A stretch of DNA of 64,000 nt. Origin: Dictyophora rubrovolvata. Its lineage: Eukaryota; Basidiomycota; Agaricomycetes; Phallales; Phallaceae. The stretch lies in NCBI GenBank assembly GCA_029959195.1, contig CP114127.1, positions 310,001 through 374,000 on the forward strand. Reading direction: 5' to 3'. Below the pieces are notes generated by a model. It was not told where the DNA came from, made no database searches, and was given only the letters and a program-made list of their open reading frames with translations. Position 1 is the stretch's first letter; each line of letters opens with the position of its first letter. The translations under genes were made by a program, and so were the position numbers. Of this stretch, positions 24,310-36,400 are shown piece by piece.

Positions 24310-26280
24310 CCCGACACGTGAAAAAAGGAAGGATAAGGACATAGTCAACAAAGAAAATGGTTAGATGGGAGCAAACAGTGAGACGAAGGAACTGTATTGA
24401 GCGGTGCCGGTGAGCGCCAATCCAAGCGCTCATGGGACTCGACTCACGGAGCTACTCTCCCTTAAGACTTACACCTGGTATTCATGGCATTTGGCAATTC
24501 TACGACTCTTCTGAATGACCACCCTGTGCAGAACACTCTGCGACCCGCTGACAGGTTCCAGATAAGGATCGTCTCGAATTGTCGGGGCTGGCCGCTGAAT
24601 TCTTTATGTGCGGGGAGGAGCTGCTTAAAAATGTTACACACGCGGCTAGCAAAGGTCAGCTTTCAAGTTATTATTTGATTTCATTGAGGTTTTTTTTAAC
24701 GAAGTAATGATGGCTGTGGATAATGCAAATACACTTGAATCTCGTGCTCTTCGTAGAGATCTGAGTGGTGGGAACATCATCATGCAGCCGATGCAGCCAG
24801 CGAGCGAAATTGATATTTATGACTTGACTTCTCGAACGAACATAAATTTGATCGACTTGGACCATGCGAAAGGAACTGAGTGTATGAAGACCGTTGGGAA
24901 GATTCCGTCGTCAGACATGGTTAAATTTGAAACGTAACACTCAAGTCACGGAAGATGCTGTGAAACAAGCACTGAAATTTGTACCCTCGAATGATTTAGC
25001 TAATTATTGTGATGCTGCAATGCGGTTTGATGCTATGAAGTTAACTGGACTGCGAAGGATCTGGGATGGTGATGGAACGACGTGGTATGAAAAAAATGTC
25101 CTCCAACCGTTCGCCAACTAATAACACGTCAGGGACCACAACCACATTTCGACTTACATGATCCGGACGACATTCTATTCAATATGTACAAACCGCCTAT
25201 ATTATTTCCGAAGGGCATGATCCCTTTCATAAGTCATCGGTTGACCGCAAGAATACCGGAAGAGCATAATGCCATCCATGACACGGAGTCATTATTTTGG
25301 GTTCTTATTCACGTATGCCTCATTAGGGAGCCCAGAGGTGAGCGTGACCCTGAAATGTCCAAAACCCCTGAAGAGTGCGATAAAAGCGCAGCATCCTTAT
25401 CGCAGAATTCTTTCACTCCGATCAGAAACTCGTTGGCTTGGAAAAGAAAATCCATCCCAATGATACACCCGATGACTCTTTCGAGTTTTTTCTCGAACAT
25501 GTCCATCAGTATTTCGAGCCTTTGAAGGATCTGTTACGACGTTGACGAAATGTTCTTGTACTCGGTTATACTTTCCAGGCCTACGAGTATTACCTCATAC
25601 ATCGTTACATTCTGGACATCATCAATGATACGCTGGCACTCATAGCTGTTCAACATGAAAACAAGGACACACCAGTCATTCGATAGACACTGGCCCAACG
25701 GGCCCTAAGGCGGCAATAACTCTTCTTCTGGTCATTTTTCTCTCCATGCCTAGCAAGTTGAGTCCAAGTACCCAATCAGCTTCCCGTATTTTACTCTGAC
25801 AGCTCTTTCGTCGCCGCGAGCGGCGCTACACCCATACTTGATGCGAAACGTCCTTATCCCTTTGTCCCTACTCCCACACCCACTTCAAAAAGTCTTTTGA
25901 CCTCATTTCCTTCCTAGGCTCCTTCATCGAATTGCCCGTCAAACATTGTGCCAGCTTCCGTCCCGAGAAGTCCTGGTCCCAATTGCACGTCGAGTTGTAA
26001 TCCTATCTCGGCAGTTGTTCGCCAAACCCACACTTCGCCAAAGATGCCTCTTCCAAAATCTAAGGCTCGGAAAAATGAGACATCATGAGTATCAGCATTC
26101 CCGATTATGTTGCAAAGTTATGCTGGGCGAAATGAATATTATATGTATGTACCCTTCTGTTAATAATAACCCTCTCGTTCTACCTCATCGTCCTCCGAGA
26201 CACTTCACTCAAAACGAAATACAGAGAAATGGCATGAGAGGACTTATTTCGTTTCATGTATGACAGATGGTTAACCGGAA
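24310..26280 (+). pseudogene. FunK1 kinase pseudogene, copy 4 (C-lobe only)
   Basis: The kinase match starts at FMAFGNSTTLLND (24480), equal to LAFGNATT at 14230 in the intact gene. Everything N-terminal to that is replaced by leader DNA shared with the other truncated copies. The core follows in pieces: the catalytic loop reads ALRRDLSGGNIIMQ (His of HRD changed to Arg, 24752), then LIDLDHAKGTE, then MIPFISHRL and HNAIHDTESLFWVLIHVCL. Stops and frame changes separate the pieces, for example the tga in place of the Trp codon after LLRR near 25544 and a tag at 25684. The tail and 3' end (25700-26280) are recognisable. It cannot make an active kinase. Confidence 0.8.
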
Positions 26281-26522
26281 AGGAAAAGAAGACTACCAGG
26301 AACCAAATTGATATCAGTGGCAGTCGGTAGATGGCACCGGTATTTGCTCCATGAGCCATAGATTTAAATAATTAGGTTCTATTGGCTAAGGATCAAAAAC
26401 AATACGCGACTTAAACGAATGCCAAGCCCAATTAGCCCAATAAATATGTCAAATTTGATATTTCACTTCGGACCGTAAATCAGCAATGAAAGAGTGCTGT
26501 CATTTCTGTAAGTTAACCCTCT

Positions 26523-27137
26523 TTAATCCTCAAATACCCAATTAACTATCGTTGGAGACCAGTTATTAGATTATTCCAAGTAGGGTTTATATAATGAAAA
26601 CACACCGTTGATTTCGCCTACGCTGAGACTGTCGAGTTGTTGGAAAACTCCAGACGTAAGGTCAATGTTGTTCTTGTTACCGTCTATGGCTTCACATCCT
26701 TCGCAGAGATCTTGAACAACTACACCACTGATACTTTTGCCATTGGATGTATCGGTCACCGTTATTTTCTTTCCGCATAGATTCCCTCCTTGAAATTCAC
26801 CGGTACCTATGTAGAGTGTAACGCATCAAATTATGTTGTCTACGTCGTGGTTATCTCACTATTATAAGTTACTCACTCAAGGCAACTGCGTTGTCAGAGT
26901 TTTGAATTGGTGAGCCGCAAGCTCCAAGTGCTCCATTAGGAGTAAAGAATGTAGCACTAAATCAGGTTTAGAATCGTCATCGCCACTATCGTCAATTTCG
27001 CAGTTCACTTACATTCCATGGTGATCTCCACTTGCTCGTGCTACCAAATTGTTTGTGGATGGTGACATGGGCGTGGCTGAAGCGACCATGGCGGAAAAGA
27101 ACAAAGTAACTAAAGAGACGACTTGGGGGGAGAACAT
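26523..27137 (-). CDS. Secreted DPBB/RlpA-like small protein, paralogue B
   Basis: Duplicate of the 21.8-22.4 kb gene with the same four-exon layout and intron positions. Signal peptide MFSPQVVSLVTLFFSAMVAS (27137 start), then IATFFTPNGALGACGSPIQN, TGEFQGGNLCGKKITVTDTS, DLCEGCEAIDG, and after the last splice the EINVNWVFED ending with stop at 26523. Differences from paralogue A cluster in the early mature region (FYTPNGGTG against FFTPNGALG; STLQNSQKA against SPIQNSDNA), while the C-terminal half has only a few substitutions in 60 residues. All Cys are kept. Both copies look functional. Confidence 0.85.
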
Positions 27138-27231
27138 GTTAATAGATGGAAGAGTAGAGAAGATGTCAAAGCAGGAGTTAGACGAGTAGAGTTCACTGTT
27201 GTCTGGGGTGTATTAAGACAGAAGGTAAGTG

Positions 27232-27239
27232 GTTTTATA
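27232..27239 (-). promoter_or_regulatory. TATA box of DPBB paralogue B
   Basis: TATAAAAC on the minus strand, 94 bp before the ATG. It corresponds to TATAAAAG of paralogue A; the shorter distance reflects deletions in the leader of copy B. Confidence 0.45.
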
Positions 27240-29130
27240 CGTTTCATTGAGAACCGATAACTGCATTCATTGGTCAACGTTGGAAGTTACGTATAATTAC
27301 TCATTAAGCTTCAGATTCCATAGCCGGCATCAAGGAAAATGAGTTGCTGTAAAATAAGTTGGCAAACGGATTTCGAAAATGTCTGGCTTTTTTTTCTCCT
27401 CTCCGACCAACAAAACCGACAACTTTAAATCAAATCAAATCACAGTATGTCTTTCTTTTAACGCATACAATAATTGTATCGTACAGCTGCGGTATGCTCA
27501 TACTTCATTCTTTGAGTAGTCTTGAACATTATTGATCGGTAATTTCGTGGAAGGAATTTAGTTTACCACCAACCGTCTGGTGGTCAGAGCATAAATTTAC
27601 ACATCAGCGCATTGAGTTTGGATCTAACCACCTTGAGGATCGTATGAAATTGGATATCATGTTTTTTGATCAATTGATATGCTGCGCTAAATCCCCCCTT
27701 TAGCCTTTCCCCTAGCATCGCACATGGGCATGCCAGCTCAATGTTCAACGTTCAACGTTCACTAACGATTTCTTGCGTTCCGGAACTTAAATTATGTTGT
27801 CTCCATAATATATCCGATGGCTATCAGAAGAGTTTACAATCAAATCGTGGGCTCCGCAGTGTTCAACTCGAGTTGAATCCTAAACATCTCAGAAATAAGA
27901 TGGTTTTGCGCATCTGGACCATGTCTCAAATCACCAAAGAACCATGTGAGCAGACGCGCGCTCTGCTAGATCAGGTGTTTATGGTGGCCCATTTAGATTG
28001 GCTTTATTTGATAATCAACCACACGCCCATACAAGTTGATATTTCAATCTCGAGGTTTCCCAGCCCTAACACTAGGGTAAACCGGCATATACATCCCAAA
28101 CCACGACTTGATCACGACACAGTTGAGTGGTGTGCACTTCATTATGTCCTATACACTCAAGCCCACTACATAGTCTTCAGTGAGACACTCGACTTTAAAA
28201 TCTATAATCAAGATGAGAAGCAGCCTAGTTCGATTCCGGCTTTCCCCACAATAGTCTAATCCGAGTCGCCAAAACCTGATGGGCTTTCCGATACCGGAAA
28301 AAAAACCAAAAAGCGCAAAGGAGTACCAGATCCATTCTTCACTACACGATCTTTTTCACATGGTGAAGTGCCTAAATGACAACAAACTTGGTTCAAAGAA
28401 AGAAAAAAAATCGCGATGAGATGATTGAAAGCGTAATATAAAAATGATGAAATTGAACTTTTGGCTTCATCATTCTTTCAATCATATCACTAGCAGATGT
28501 GTACAAAAATAGGCAAGTCTCCTTAATTGTTTTTTTCACAATGGCATTCCACTTCAGGTCAAGGGGCAGTATTCGTCGAGAAAGATGATTGGAAAGTCAG
28601 GCCGGAATTCAAAATTCAACTGAAATTTCAGTTTGTCGATTTCAGAATGGGGTATAGCTCGTATCTTCTCCATCGCGTGACGGACAGGCAGAAATATTCG
28701 AGAAGTTGAATAGGGAGAAAAAAGTCAGCTGACAGTATTATAATGTCAGCTCAAGCCATCCCAGTGCGCCCACTTTCTCACTTACTATCTTCACAAAAAC
28801 TTATTCTCCAATCAAGTACATCTTCCTCGTGAAGTCAGGAACAGCCATAATCTTCAGCATAATTGGCGCAAGACATTCTCCCCGTAGTTCTCTCCGTACG
28901 TCCCTATTTTCCAATATTCCCGACTTTATTTTCAAACTGTATTCAGACTGGCTCCCCAGATACAACGTAATCCTAGTTGAAGAACACCCCATCGTTCAAA
29001 AAGGCAAATTGAGTAATTACAATGTTGATGATTACAGGGATCACAAACCAATCCCAAACGCCTTCTGATTGGTATTTCGGCTACTCTTTCAATGTGAGTC
29101 AGTGTTGCGGGCGTCATTCAGGGCATCCAA
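27240..29130. repeat. Spacer of tandem unit B, no gene
   Basis: Colinear with 22582-24309. It includes a 172-codon plus-strand frame (27741-28259). The matching part of unit A is interrupted and the frame has no domain, so I regard it as chance. A 79-codon frame at 28829-29068 corresponds to the degenerate frame in unit A (FSIIGARHS... against FSIVGASRF...) and may be the trace of an older coding region. Confidence 0.45.
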
Positions 29131-30960
29131 GACTTATGAGTGAAAAATATGATGAAAGGAAGGATGAGGACATAGTCAGGGAAAATGGTGAGATGGGGGG
29201 AAACAGACGAAGGGACTGCCGCATTGAGCGGCGAGCGCTAATGGTACACGCGGTCACGGACTTGGGTCACGTCTAGGGAGTTAAAAGTTGAGGCTTACAC
29301 CTGGCGTTCATGGCATTTGGGAATGCTACGACACTCCCCGAGTGATCATCTATATTTCGTGCAGAATTCTTTAAGATTGGCCGACATACTTCAGACAAGT
29401 ATCGTCTTGAATGGTTGGGGCGTGCCGGTGAAGTTCTTTACGTGCAGGGAGGAGTTGCTTAAAAATGTTGCACGCGGTCAAGGTCAGTTTTCAAGTTATT
29501 GTTTGATTTCGTTGAGTTTTTGATTAACGGATGGTAGATCATTCAGCTATGCTTGATTCTCGTGTTTTTAATAGAGATTTGAGTGATGGGAATGTCATCG
29601 TGCAGTCTCGGATGCTGGCAGCGAGTGAAATTTGATATTTACGACATGGTTTCTCGAACGACTGGAAATTTAATCGACTTGGACCGTGCGAAAGCAACTG
29701 AGCATATGAAGCACGTCGGAAACTTTGTTCTGTCATCAGACGAGGTTCGACTTTACGCCCGAATTCTCAACGTGTTTGAAACCCAAGCTGCGGAAGATGT
29801 TATGGCACAAGCACTTGAAATTTCGGATTTTCCGAGGGATAAGATATTGTCTCGATGGGATACGGTTTGATGTTTTGAGATTACGGTCGGATAAGAAAGA
29901 GGATTGGACTGCAAAGGATCTCGGATGAAATGATGTGGTACGGAAAAAAAAAAAACGTCCTCCGAGTGTTCATCGACTAATAGCACATCAGGAACCACAA
30001 CCATATTTCGACTCGCATTTTCCTGACGATGATCCATTCTGTATGGAAGAAATGTTTAAATCATATCCCCAAGACACGATCCCTTTTGTAAGCCATCGGT
30101 TGATCGCAGGATTGCCAGAAGCGCATAATGCCATCCATGACATGGAGTCATTATTTTGGGTTCTTATTCACATATGCCTCATTAGGGAATCCAGAGGTGG
30201 GCGTCAACGGCAAGATGTCAGTGAAGAGCCTGAAGAGTGCGAGGAAGAGCGCAACATCCTTATTGCAGATTTTTTTGACTATGATCAGAAAATGATGCGC
30301 TCGGTAAAGGAACGTTGTTTCAGCCTAGTCTCGGATGCTTTTTTTTTGAATATTTTCTCGAATACGTCTACGAGTATTTCGAGCCGTTGAAGGACCTGTT
30401 ACGACGTTGGCGAAATGTACTCGTACTCGGTTATACTTCCCAGGCCTATGAATATTACCTCGTGCACAAGTACATTTTGGACATCATCGACGATACCCTG
30501 GCCCGCACCGGCTCGACAGGCTGAAGGTTATAAAAAATCATTTGCGAGAGAATCCTGGATGCCCAAGGCAGCGATACCTCTTCTTCTGCTCAGGCTATGC
30601 TACTTCTTCTACTCAAGCCAACCGTCCCGACGACTCCTCAGGGCCTCCAATCACGTGTCTTTGTTTTAAATCCTATTTTAGCAGTTTCTCGCCAAACCCA
30701 CACCGCGCCAAAGATGCCTCTTCCCAAGAAGGCTCGGAAACAATGAAACGCCGTCGTGGGTTTAGGTCGGTATTTCCTGATTATGTTGCAAAATCTATAC
30801 TTGCTGTTGCTGTGAATATTATATCTACTACTCGTCTGTCAATAATAAGAATCCTTTCTAACGTCATCGTTCCTTTGAGACGAAACGTAGAGAAATATTT
30901 ACATATGTACATACCATAAAAACGCTTATTTCGATTTGAAGTATTAACAGATGGTTGACC
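29131..30960 (+). pseudogene. FunK1 kinase pseudogene, copy 5 (C-lobe only)
   Basis: Same truncation point as copy 4: FMAFGNATTLPE at 29310. The catalytic loop is VFNRDLSDGNVIVQ (His of HRD changed to Asn, about 29566), followed after a frame change by LIDLDRAKATEHMK, then DTIPFVSHRLIAGLPEAHN and IHDMESLFWVLIHICL, and YEYFEPLKDLLRRWRNVLVL at 30377. The segments lie in different frames with internal stops. The Pro-rich tail is shortened, and the 3' block is present to about 30960. The C-lobe stretch 30000-30480 is better kept than in copy 4. Confidence 0.8.
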
Positions 30961-31319
30961 GACGGAACTGTCAAGGAAAATCAGGAACCAATTTGGATGT
31001 TATCTTCAATGGTGGGTCGGTATTACGTATATGTCAATGGATGGCACTGGTCCGGGTAACAGTATAACCTATTCAAGCTGAGCCAGAGTTTGAAGAATAT
31101 ACTGACGACGGATGAAAAGAACCGTTTAAATAACTGTTGAAGATTTTGACTTAGTTTAAGAAGACGACCGAGTTTTAAACCTTCGTGAAATAGCATACAG
31201 ATTGGGGTTTCTATATAGTTTGAGTTTTATGTATAAACAAGGAAAAAGGACGAGCCACGACTCATTACTATATTATTTTGTATCATTTTTCGAGAAAGTG
31301 AAATTTTGTTTACCTAACG

Positions 31320-31680
31320 GGTAGTAAGCTGTAGATAAACAAAGGTGAGACTCTGGGCATTAAATGAGGTGAAGTAAAAAGGAATGAGAGCATCGTTAAC
31401 GGCAGAAAGTGAGATTGGGACCGAACGAACATACTGCATCGAGCGCTAATAGGTCACACTGTCACATGTAGCCATGCTCCCTTACACCTGTCGTTTCATG
31501 GCATCTGGCAATGCCACGACTTTTCCGAGTGATCATCCGGCGCGGAACAACTTTAGGATTCAAGGCCGATTTACTCGGGGGAGAGGATTGTCCTGGATTG
31601 TCCTGAACGGTCGGGACTGGCCGCTGAACTTCTTCAGCGTGCAGGGAGGAGTTGCTTAAGAACGTACTCCATCATGATCA
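31320..31680 (+). pseudogene. FunK1 kinase fragment, copy 6
   Basis: Leader block (GGTGAGACTCTGGGCATTAA, 31344) then MASGNATTFPSDHPA, a gap-ridden copy of the region just before the HRD loop, ending at LNGRDWPLNFFSVQGGVA (31600-31660, matching VWGYPLKFFTCREELL of the intact gene). It stops before the catalytic loop. It lies just beyond tandem unit B and has the same 5' breakpoint as copies 4 and 5. Confidence 0.65.
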
Positions 31681-32123
31681 GCCAGCCTCTGAAACAATTC
31701 TCGTCGCATTCACGACTGAGGGAGCGAATGAATTTGTACTTTAGATCGTTGGCGTCAATGTGTGCTGGTCGACATGGTGAGAACACTGCCGCTGCTGCCG
31801 ACGACGGGTTGGGTTGAGTTTTGATTATGTTGCGGGTCTATTTGGAAGTCATGGCACTGGGTATTGACTATGGATCAAATAGCCCAATACATAGATGAAT
31901 ATAGTAGAAGGTATCATATCAAGTTATTAAATGAGCAAGTAAAGTACAAAAAACTTGTGTGTGATTCTAAAAAAAAATGTTCGAAAGGAAGCGGAGGTGT
32001 CATAGATGTTTCGACGTTGCAATGGCATAAACGACAAGAATTAGAGATGAGGGATCAAGAAAAAGCGAAGCGAAGCACGCTGGGTGTTCAACAAGAAAAA
32101 ATGGTACGCCTTTTTTATTTATT
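31681..32123. other. Intergenic with weak plus-strand frame
   Basis: An 87-codon frame (31864-32127) is Lys/Gln-rich and helix-prone (QYIDEYSRRYHIKLLNEQVK) but overlaps the stop of the PalI-like gene. No family is recognised. It could be a decayed exon. Confidence 0.3.
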
Positions 32124-33152
32124 TTAGTTTTTCCTGAATCTGTTAAAGGGTTTCTTCCAGAAGGGAGAGGTGTCGTCGTCGGGAGTAACAGTCGTCTCGA
32201 TCATTTTTTTATCGGCATCAGCTGCAGCACGTGCTTTGCGTGCGCGGTGTCTTCCAAAGCAGACTGTGGAACCTCCGAGGAATGTGAGGATGAACGCAAC
32301 GAGGGTTAGCCAGAAGCCTTGCAGAGTAGAGGAGTGTTAGTGGAGGGCAGTGTCAAGTTGAGACAAAAAGGTTTAGGTTACCTGCACCGAGATGTGTTTT
32401 GGCATCGACGTCGTTGAGGTTGCCAATTGCGTTTTGGACGAGGACAAGCAAGGCTATGTCGATTGCGAAGGATATGAGGGTGAGGAGTGCTGCGAGATAT
32501 GAGACGAGTGATGCAATGCTGGAATCAACGTGTTAGGGGTGTGACATGTGGACGGGGAGGAGTGGTACTTGCAGTGAGATGAGAAGATGGGTTGATAGAG
32601 AGAGGAGGAATGCTACGAATATCACCGCCGTCGCTGAGAATATTGAGAGTCAAGCTTTAGAGTTAGTTTAGTATAGTGCTCGTTTTGTGTGTACACACCG
32701 ACTGGATGCACGGCCAAGCCATTTGTCCAGCTGCTTTGAACACGCTCTGTCTGGCCATTTGTCGGGCCTTGAATCACTAGAGAACGAATGAGGACTAGGC
32801 ACAGCACAGACAGTAGTGGGTCTGCGTACAGAAAGAATAGTCGTGGCCAGTGTGGTCACAGGTCTCATCACCGTTGCTACCATCCGTGATACAGAATCCC
32901 CATATACCGAGCTATTATATGAACGATGAGCAAATGGCAAACGGGCCCTAGACTTGGACAACACTGTGTACCTACCTTGAGAGACCCGACGGGTTCCACG
33001 GTCTGCACAACAACTTTGCCACTGTCACTCTGGAAATCGACGTGGACAATGTCCAAGGCAGTCAAGAACGGCAGAGAGATGGATGTGATGAACTCGAGCA
33101 CGAATGCGATGAAAAGCACAATCGATCCAAATGTCCAGAATATACGGGCCAT
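32124..33152 (-). CDS. PalI/Rim9-like (SUR7 family) four-span membrane protein
   Basis: A fungal plasma-membrane protein of the SUR7/PalI family. PalI/Rim9 members assist the pH-sensing receptor of the Rim/Pal pathway. About 230 aa from six exons. TM1 is WTFGSIVLFIAFVLEFI. The extracellular loop carries the family block LGIWGFCITDG...CDHTGHDYSF, then SSWTNGLAVHPV. TM2 is AVIFVAFLLSLS, TM3 is YLAALLTLISFAIDIALLVL, and TM4 is GFWLTLVAFILTFLGGSTVC followed by a basic tail ending in PFNRFRKN. The intron between HLLISL and IASLVSYL begins with GC (32572-32519, CACT|GCAAGT...CCAG). The nearest GT donor gives a frame without a membrane segment. The start at 33152 (MARIFWTF) was chosen because the longer upstream frame is low-complexity. 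The gene looks intact. Confidence 0.82.
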
Positions 33153-33471
33153 GGGGGAGTGGAGTGGGAGTGGAGTAAGAGTGGCAGTAAGAGAGTGTGT
33201 AAGTGGGAGTGTGAGTATAAGTGAGGGCGGAAATAAAGAGGCCAAGCGAACAGAGAAGGCGTTGACACTACTCGATTCAATTTTTTCAATGCGTGACCGC
33301 CGTTATTAATTCATCTCCTTCTCTTCTTTCTCGACGTCGCCATTGAAAAAAACAAAAAAAACCGCAACAACAAAAACGTGATCTCAGTATTAGTAAGCAC
33401 CATTTCCGGTCTAGCCTCAGTCGCGGTTCAAACTCCGGCGGCGCGCGCGCGCACACTCTTCATCATTTGTG
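33153..33471. promoter_or_regulatory. Divergent promoter between PalI-like and PARP-UBE2Q genes
   Basis: 319 bp shared by two outward-facing genes. It contains AG-rich GAGTGGGAGT-type repeats near the left gene, an A-rich stretch at 33344-33365, and an alternating GC run (GCGCGCGCGCGC, about 33440-33451) 20 bp before the right-hand ATG. No TATA box is evident. Confidence 0.4.
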
Positions 33472-36400
33472 ATGGCACCTGCCACTCGGTCAATAACAAC
33501 AAAGCGCAAGGCAAGTCAAGTCAAGTCACCTAGAAAGAAACGACATCGCAACGCTGAGGACAACGAGAGCGACATTGTCCAAGCGCAGGTGCAGGTACCT
33601 ATGCACACCTCGCTTAATTCTTTCATCTTACACCCTCTTCTTTTCTTTTTTAGCCGCGCACGCGTTGTACAATGGACATCATTATTCATCAACAACAATC
33701 GTCGTCGAATGCCACGACCAAAAGGACATTTACTTCCTCCATTACCTCAAAAAATGCTCATCTAAAAGGCCGCAAACGTTTCATCGCAGACCTACACGAT
33801 TTACAGCACGCAACCCCCTCTTTTTCATTCGATGGCGTGCGTCTCGACAGTATGTCTGTCTCCTCGTTATGTGTATTATTATGGATGATGAACAGTTTAT
33901 TGTTATTGCATAGAAGTTAACCCCGGCGATGAAGAAGGCTCTGTTGAACTTGTAATTACCGTTCACCCGGACCACCAGCACACGGCGCCACACCCGCCGC
34001 ATACAACCGAACTCGCACTCACTCTTTTCATAGCCCCGACCTCTTCGTATCCCCGCGACCACTCCTTTTTTTCATTCACACCACAGAGTACACACTTGGA
34101 ACCGTATCTTCTTCAAATTATAGAGTCCGTCGCGACTTTAACCCCTAAACCTCTTGAGCGCACCGTTACAAGTATTATGACCAGCCTTGCTGCGTCTATT
34201 CAATCTAAATCCTTTGTTCCACCTAATAACGATAACGAGGGAGGAGAAGAAGAAGAAGAAGAAGAGAGTGATCAAGATTCTGCATACGATTATGAAGATC
34301 ATGACACCCGGATTCAAATTCAGACCACTCGCCCAGTTCCTCAAACACATCACACTGCATCATCATCATCATCACCACCACCACCACCATTACCCAACCG
34401 CACACAAATGTTCACCCTCCTCCGCACACATTTTACTCAAATAATTCAAGCGTCTTACAAACCAGGCTTTTACACTGTCAGCTCGGACTTTTCCACTGCC
34501 GGCACCGACTTTGAATTCGCACTCTCAGTTTCGTACCCCGTTTCACTTTTAAACGTCCCACCACGCGCACTCGTAGCATGGGATCGTAGGCTTCTTTCTT
34601 CGTCTTTTAAGAATTTGGTCGTTGTTATTTCGGGGTTATATAAAAGCTATCCTGTTATTGATAATAACGGGCGCTTTATAGGGGGTATTGGTGGTGGTGG
34701 TGGTAACAAAATCAAGTTTTGCGTGGGGTTGTGTAAAGCTTATAAACCGAGTAAAGAAGGGGTTTTACATGCCATTCGGAATTTTACAGGACCCAGTGAG
34801 AAGCGGCAACTCGATCTCAATTCAACTGCCAGTAGTGCCACTGTTGATGAATACGACGACCCCGATCGAATGCGTTTTGAAAAGTTTAGTTTGAGCTCGA
34901 GTTTGGAAAATGTTTTAAAAGAGGATTTGATCCCTATTTTGCAGGTGAGATTGAAGTATGGTTTTGGGTGGGCTGGTGCGGAGGTTGTTTGGGCTAAAGC
35001 GAAAGGAATGCAAATCGGTGTGGATGATGAATTGTGCAAGTCTTGTAGGGATGTAAGGGTTTAACCTTTATTGATGTTTTAATTTCGTTTCTTTAATTTT
35101 TTTTAGGAGATTGAAGCTGCGGAATTGGAAGATGAAGAACTTTCAAAGACGTACGATCTCCCATTTGATCCCCTCTCTGCCCCTCCCACTCCTCCTACTA
35201 CCTCCGACCTCAATTTTCCACTTTTAACGTATTCATATCTAATCCGATGTTTCAAACTATGCACCCGATACTGTCAAGTCTGCCACACCCGAACCCGAAC
35301 CAACACTCACACTCAAGCCCACACTCAAGCCCACGCCCACGCCCACGCCGAATCACTCAAACCATACATATGCGCCTCTCCACTCTGCACATACCAATTC
35401 TACACGTTCAATTTTGGGTTGCCTATTGAGTATGAAATTGTGGTTAATCCGAGTGTTGTTGATCTTTTGGTGTCGCTTGTGTATGTTTCGGCGTTTGAGC
35501 AGCAGCTTGGATCTGGATCTGGATCTGGATCTGGATCTGGTAAGGGTGAGGGTGAGGGTGGAGGTTTGAGTTCTGAGGGATCTGGATCTGGGTTAGAAGG
35601 GTTGGGGGCTGCCACTGGTGGGGGGTTGCCTGTTGGATTGGGAATGAGAGTTCCGTTCCCGAAGATGGTGCCTCCTCCGCTGCCGTTGCAGTATAGTGGG
35701 GGGAGGATTAAAGCGGGTGGTGGTGGTGGTGCCGCGGTTGGGGTTCAGACTAAAGGTGAGGAGGAGGAGGAGGTTGAGGTTGGGGAAGATGGGTTTGTTG
35801 AATTTGATAAATTGGGTATCGAACTTGTAAGTTGAAAAGTTCTGTTTTGAGTTTTTCTTTTTTTAATGTTTTGTGTTTGTTTGTTTGTTAGAAACGTATG
35901 GCGATTTGTGAAATGCTTGATTGTTTACCCTCGATTCAACAAATGAAAGATTACCTCACTGGTATTGGTACTGCTACTAGCGCTGGTGGACCTCAACTTA
36001 AAGATATGGACCCGGACGTTCCACGTGCCGCTTGGCTTATTTTAAGGTGGTGTGTCGCGTCCTCGACGAGTTTTATAGAGGAGATTGAAGATGTGGATGA
36101 GAAAGTTTCGAATATCAGTTGAGTTGCTTTGTCTCATTATTTTGGGGTTGTTTATGTATGTTTGGAAAGGTAAAGGGTATAAACAGTTTAGGTTTAGTGT
36201 TGGTGCTCCTGATAAAGAGGCGGTGCGTAGCGTTTTTTTTTTTTTTTTTGGAGAGGGTATTTGATGATTGGGTTTTTTATAGAGGTATCGAGATGCGTTG
36301 GCGAAAGCTCGAGAAAAGGATGATAATGATAATTTAAAACAATATCCAGCTCTTTATGTACGTGCGTATCCCCCCCTGCGCCTCTCTCTCATTCTCACTG

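Larger units (their letters stand above)
21411..30711. repeat. Tandem duplication, two units of about 4.63 and 4.67 kb
   Basis: The kinase-tail landmark AGATGCCTCTTCC begins at 21411, 26042 and 30712, giving periods of 4631 and 4670 bp. Each unit contains in order: kinase 3' end, DPBB gene on the minus strand (21846-22441; 26523-27137), a long spacer with matching blocks (such as TTCGTCGAGAAAGATGATTG at 23758 and 28575), and a truncated kinase body. Exon sequence of the DPBB genes is highly similar, while the spacers and kinases carry many small indels. The duplication is therefore not brand-new, and the secreted-protein gene looks preserved by selection. Confidence 0.8.

Noticed and set aside
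27741-28259. 172-codon plus-strand open frame in the unit B spacer
   Set aside because: The homologous spacer in unit A is interrupted, no domain or signal peptide is visible, and similarity between units is no better than in surrounding non-coding DNA.
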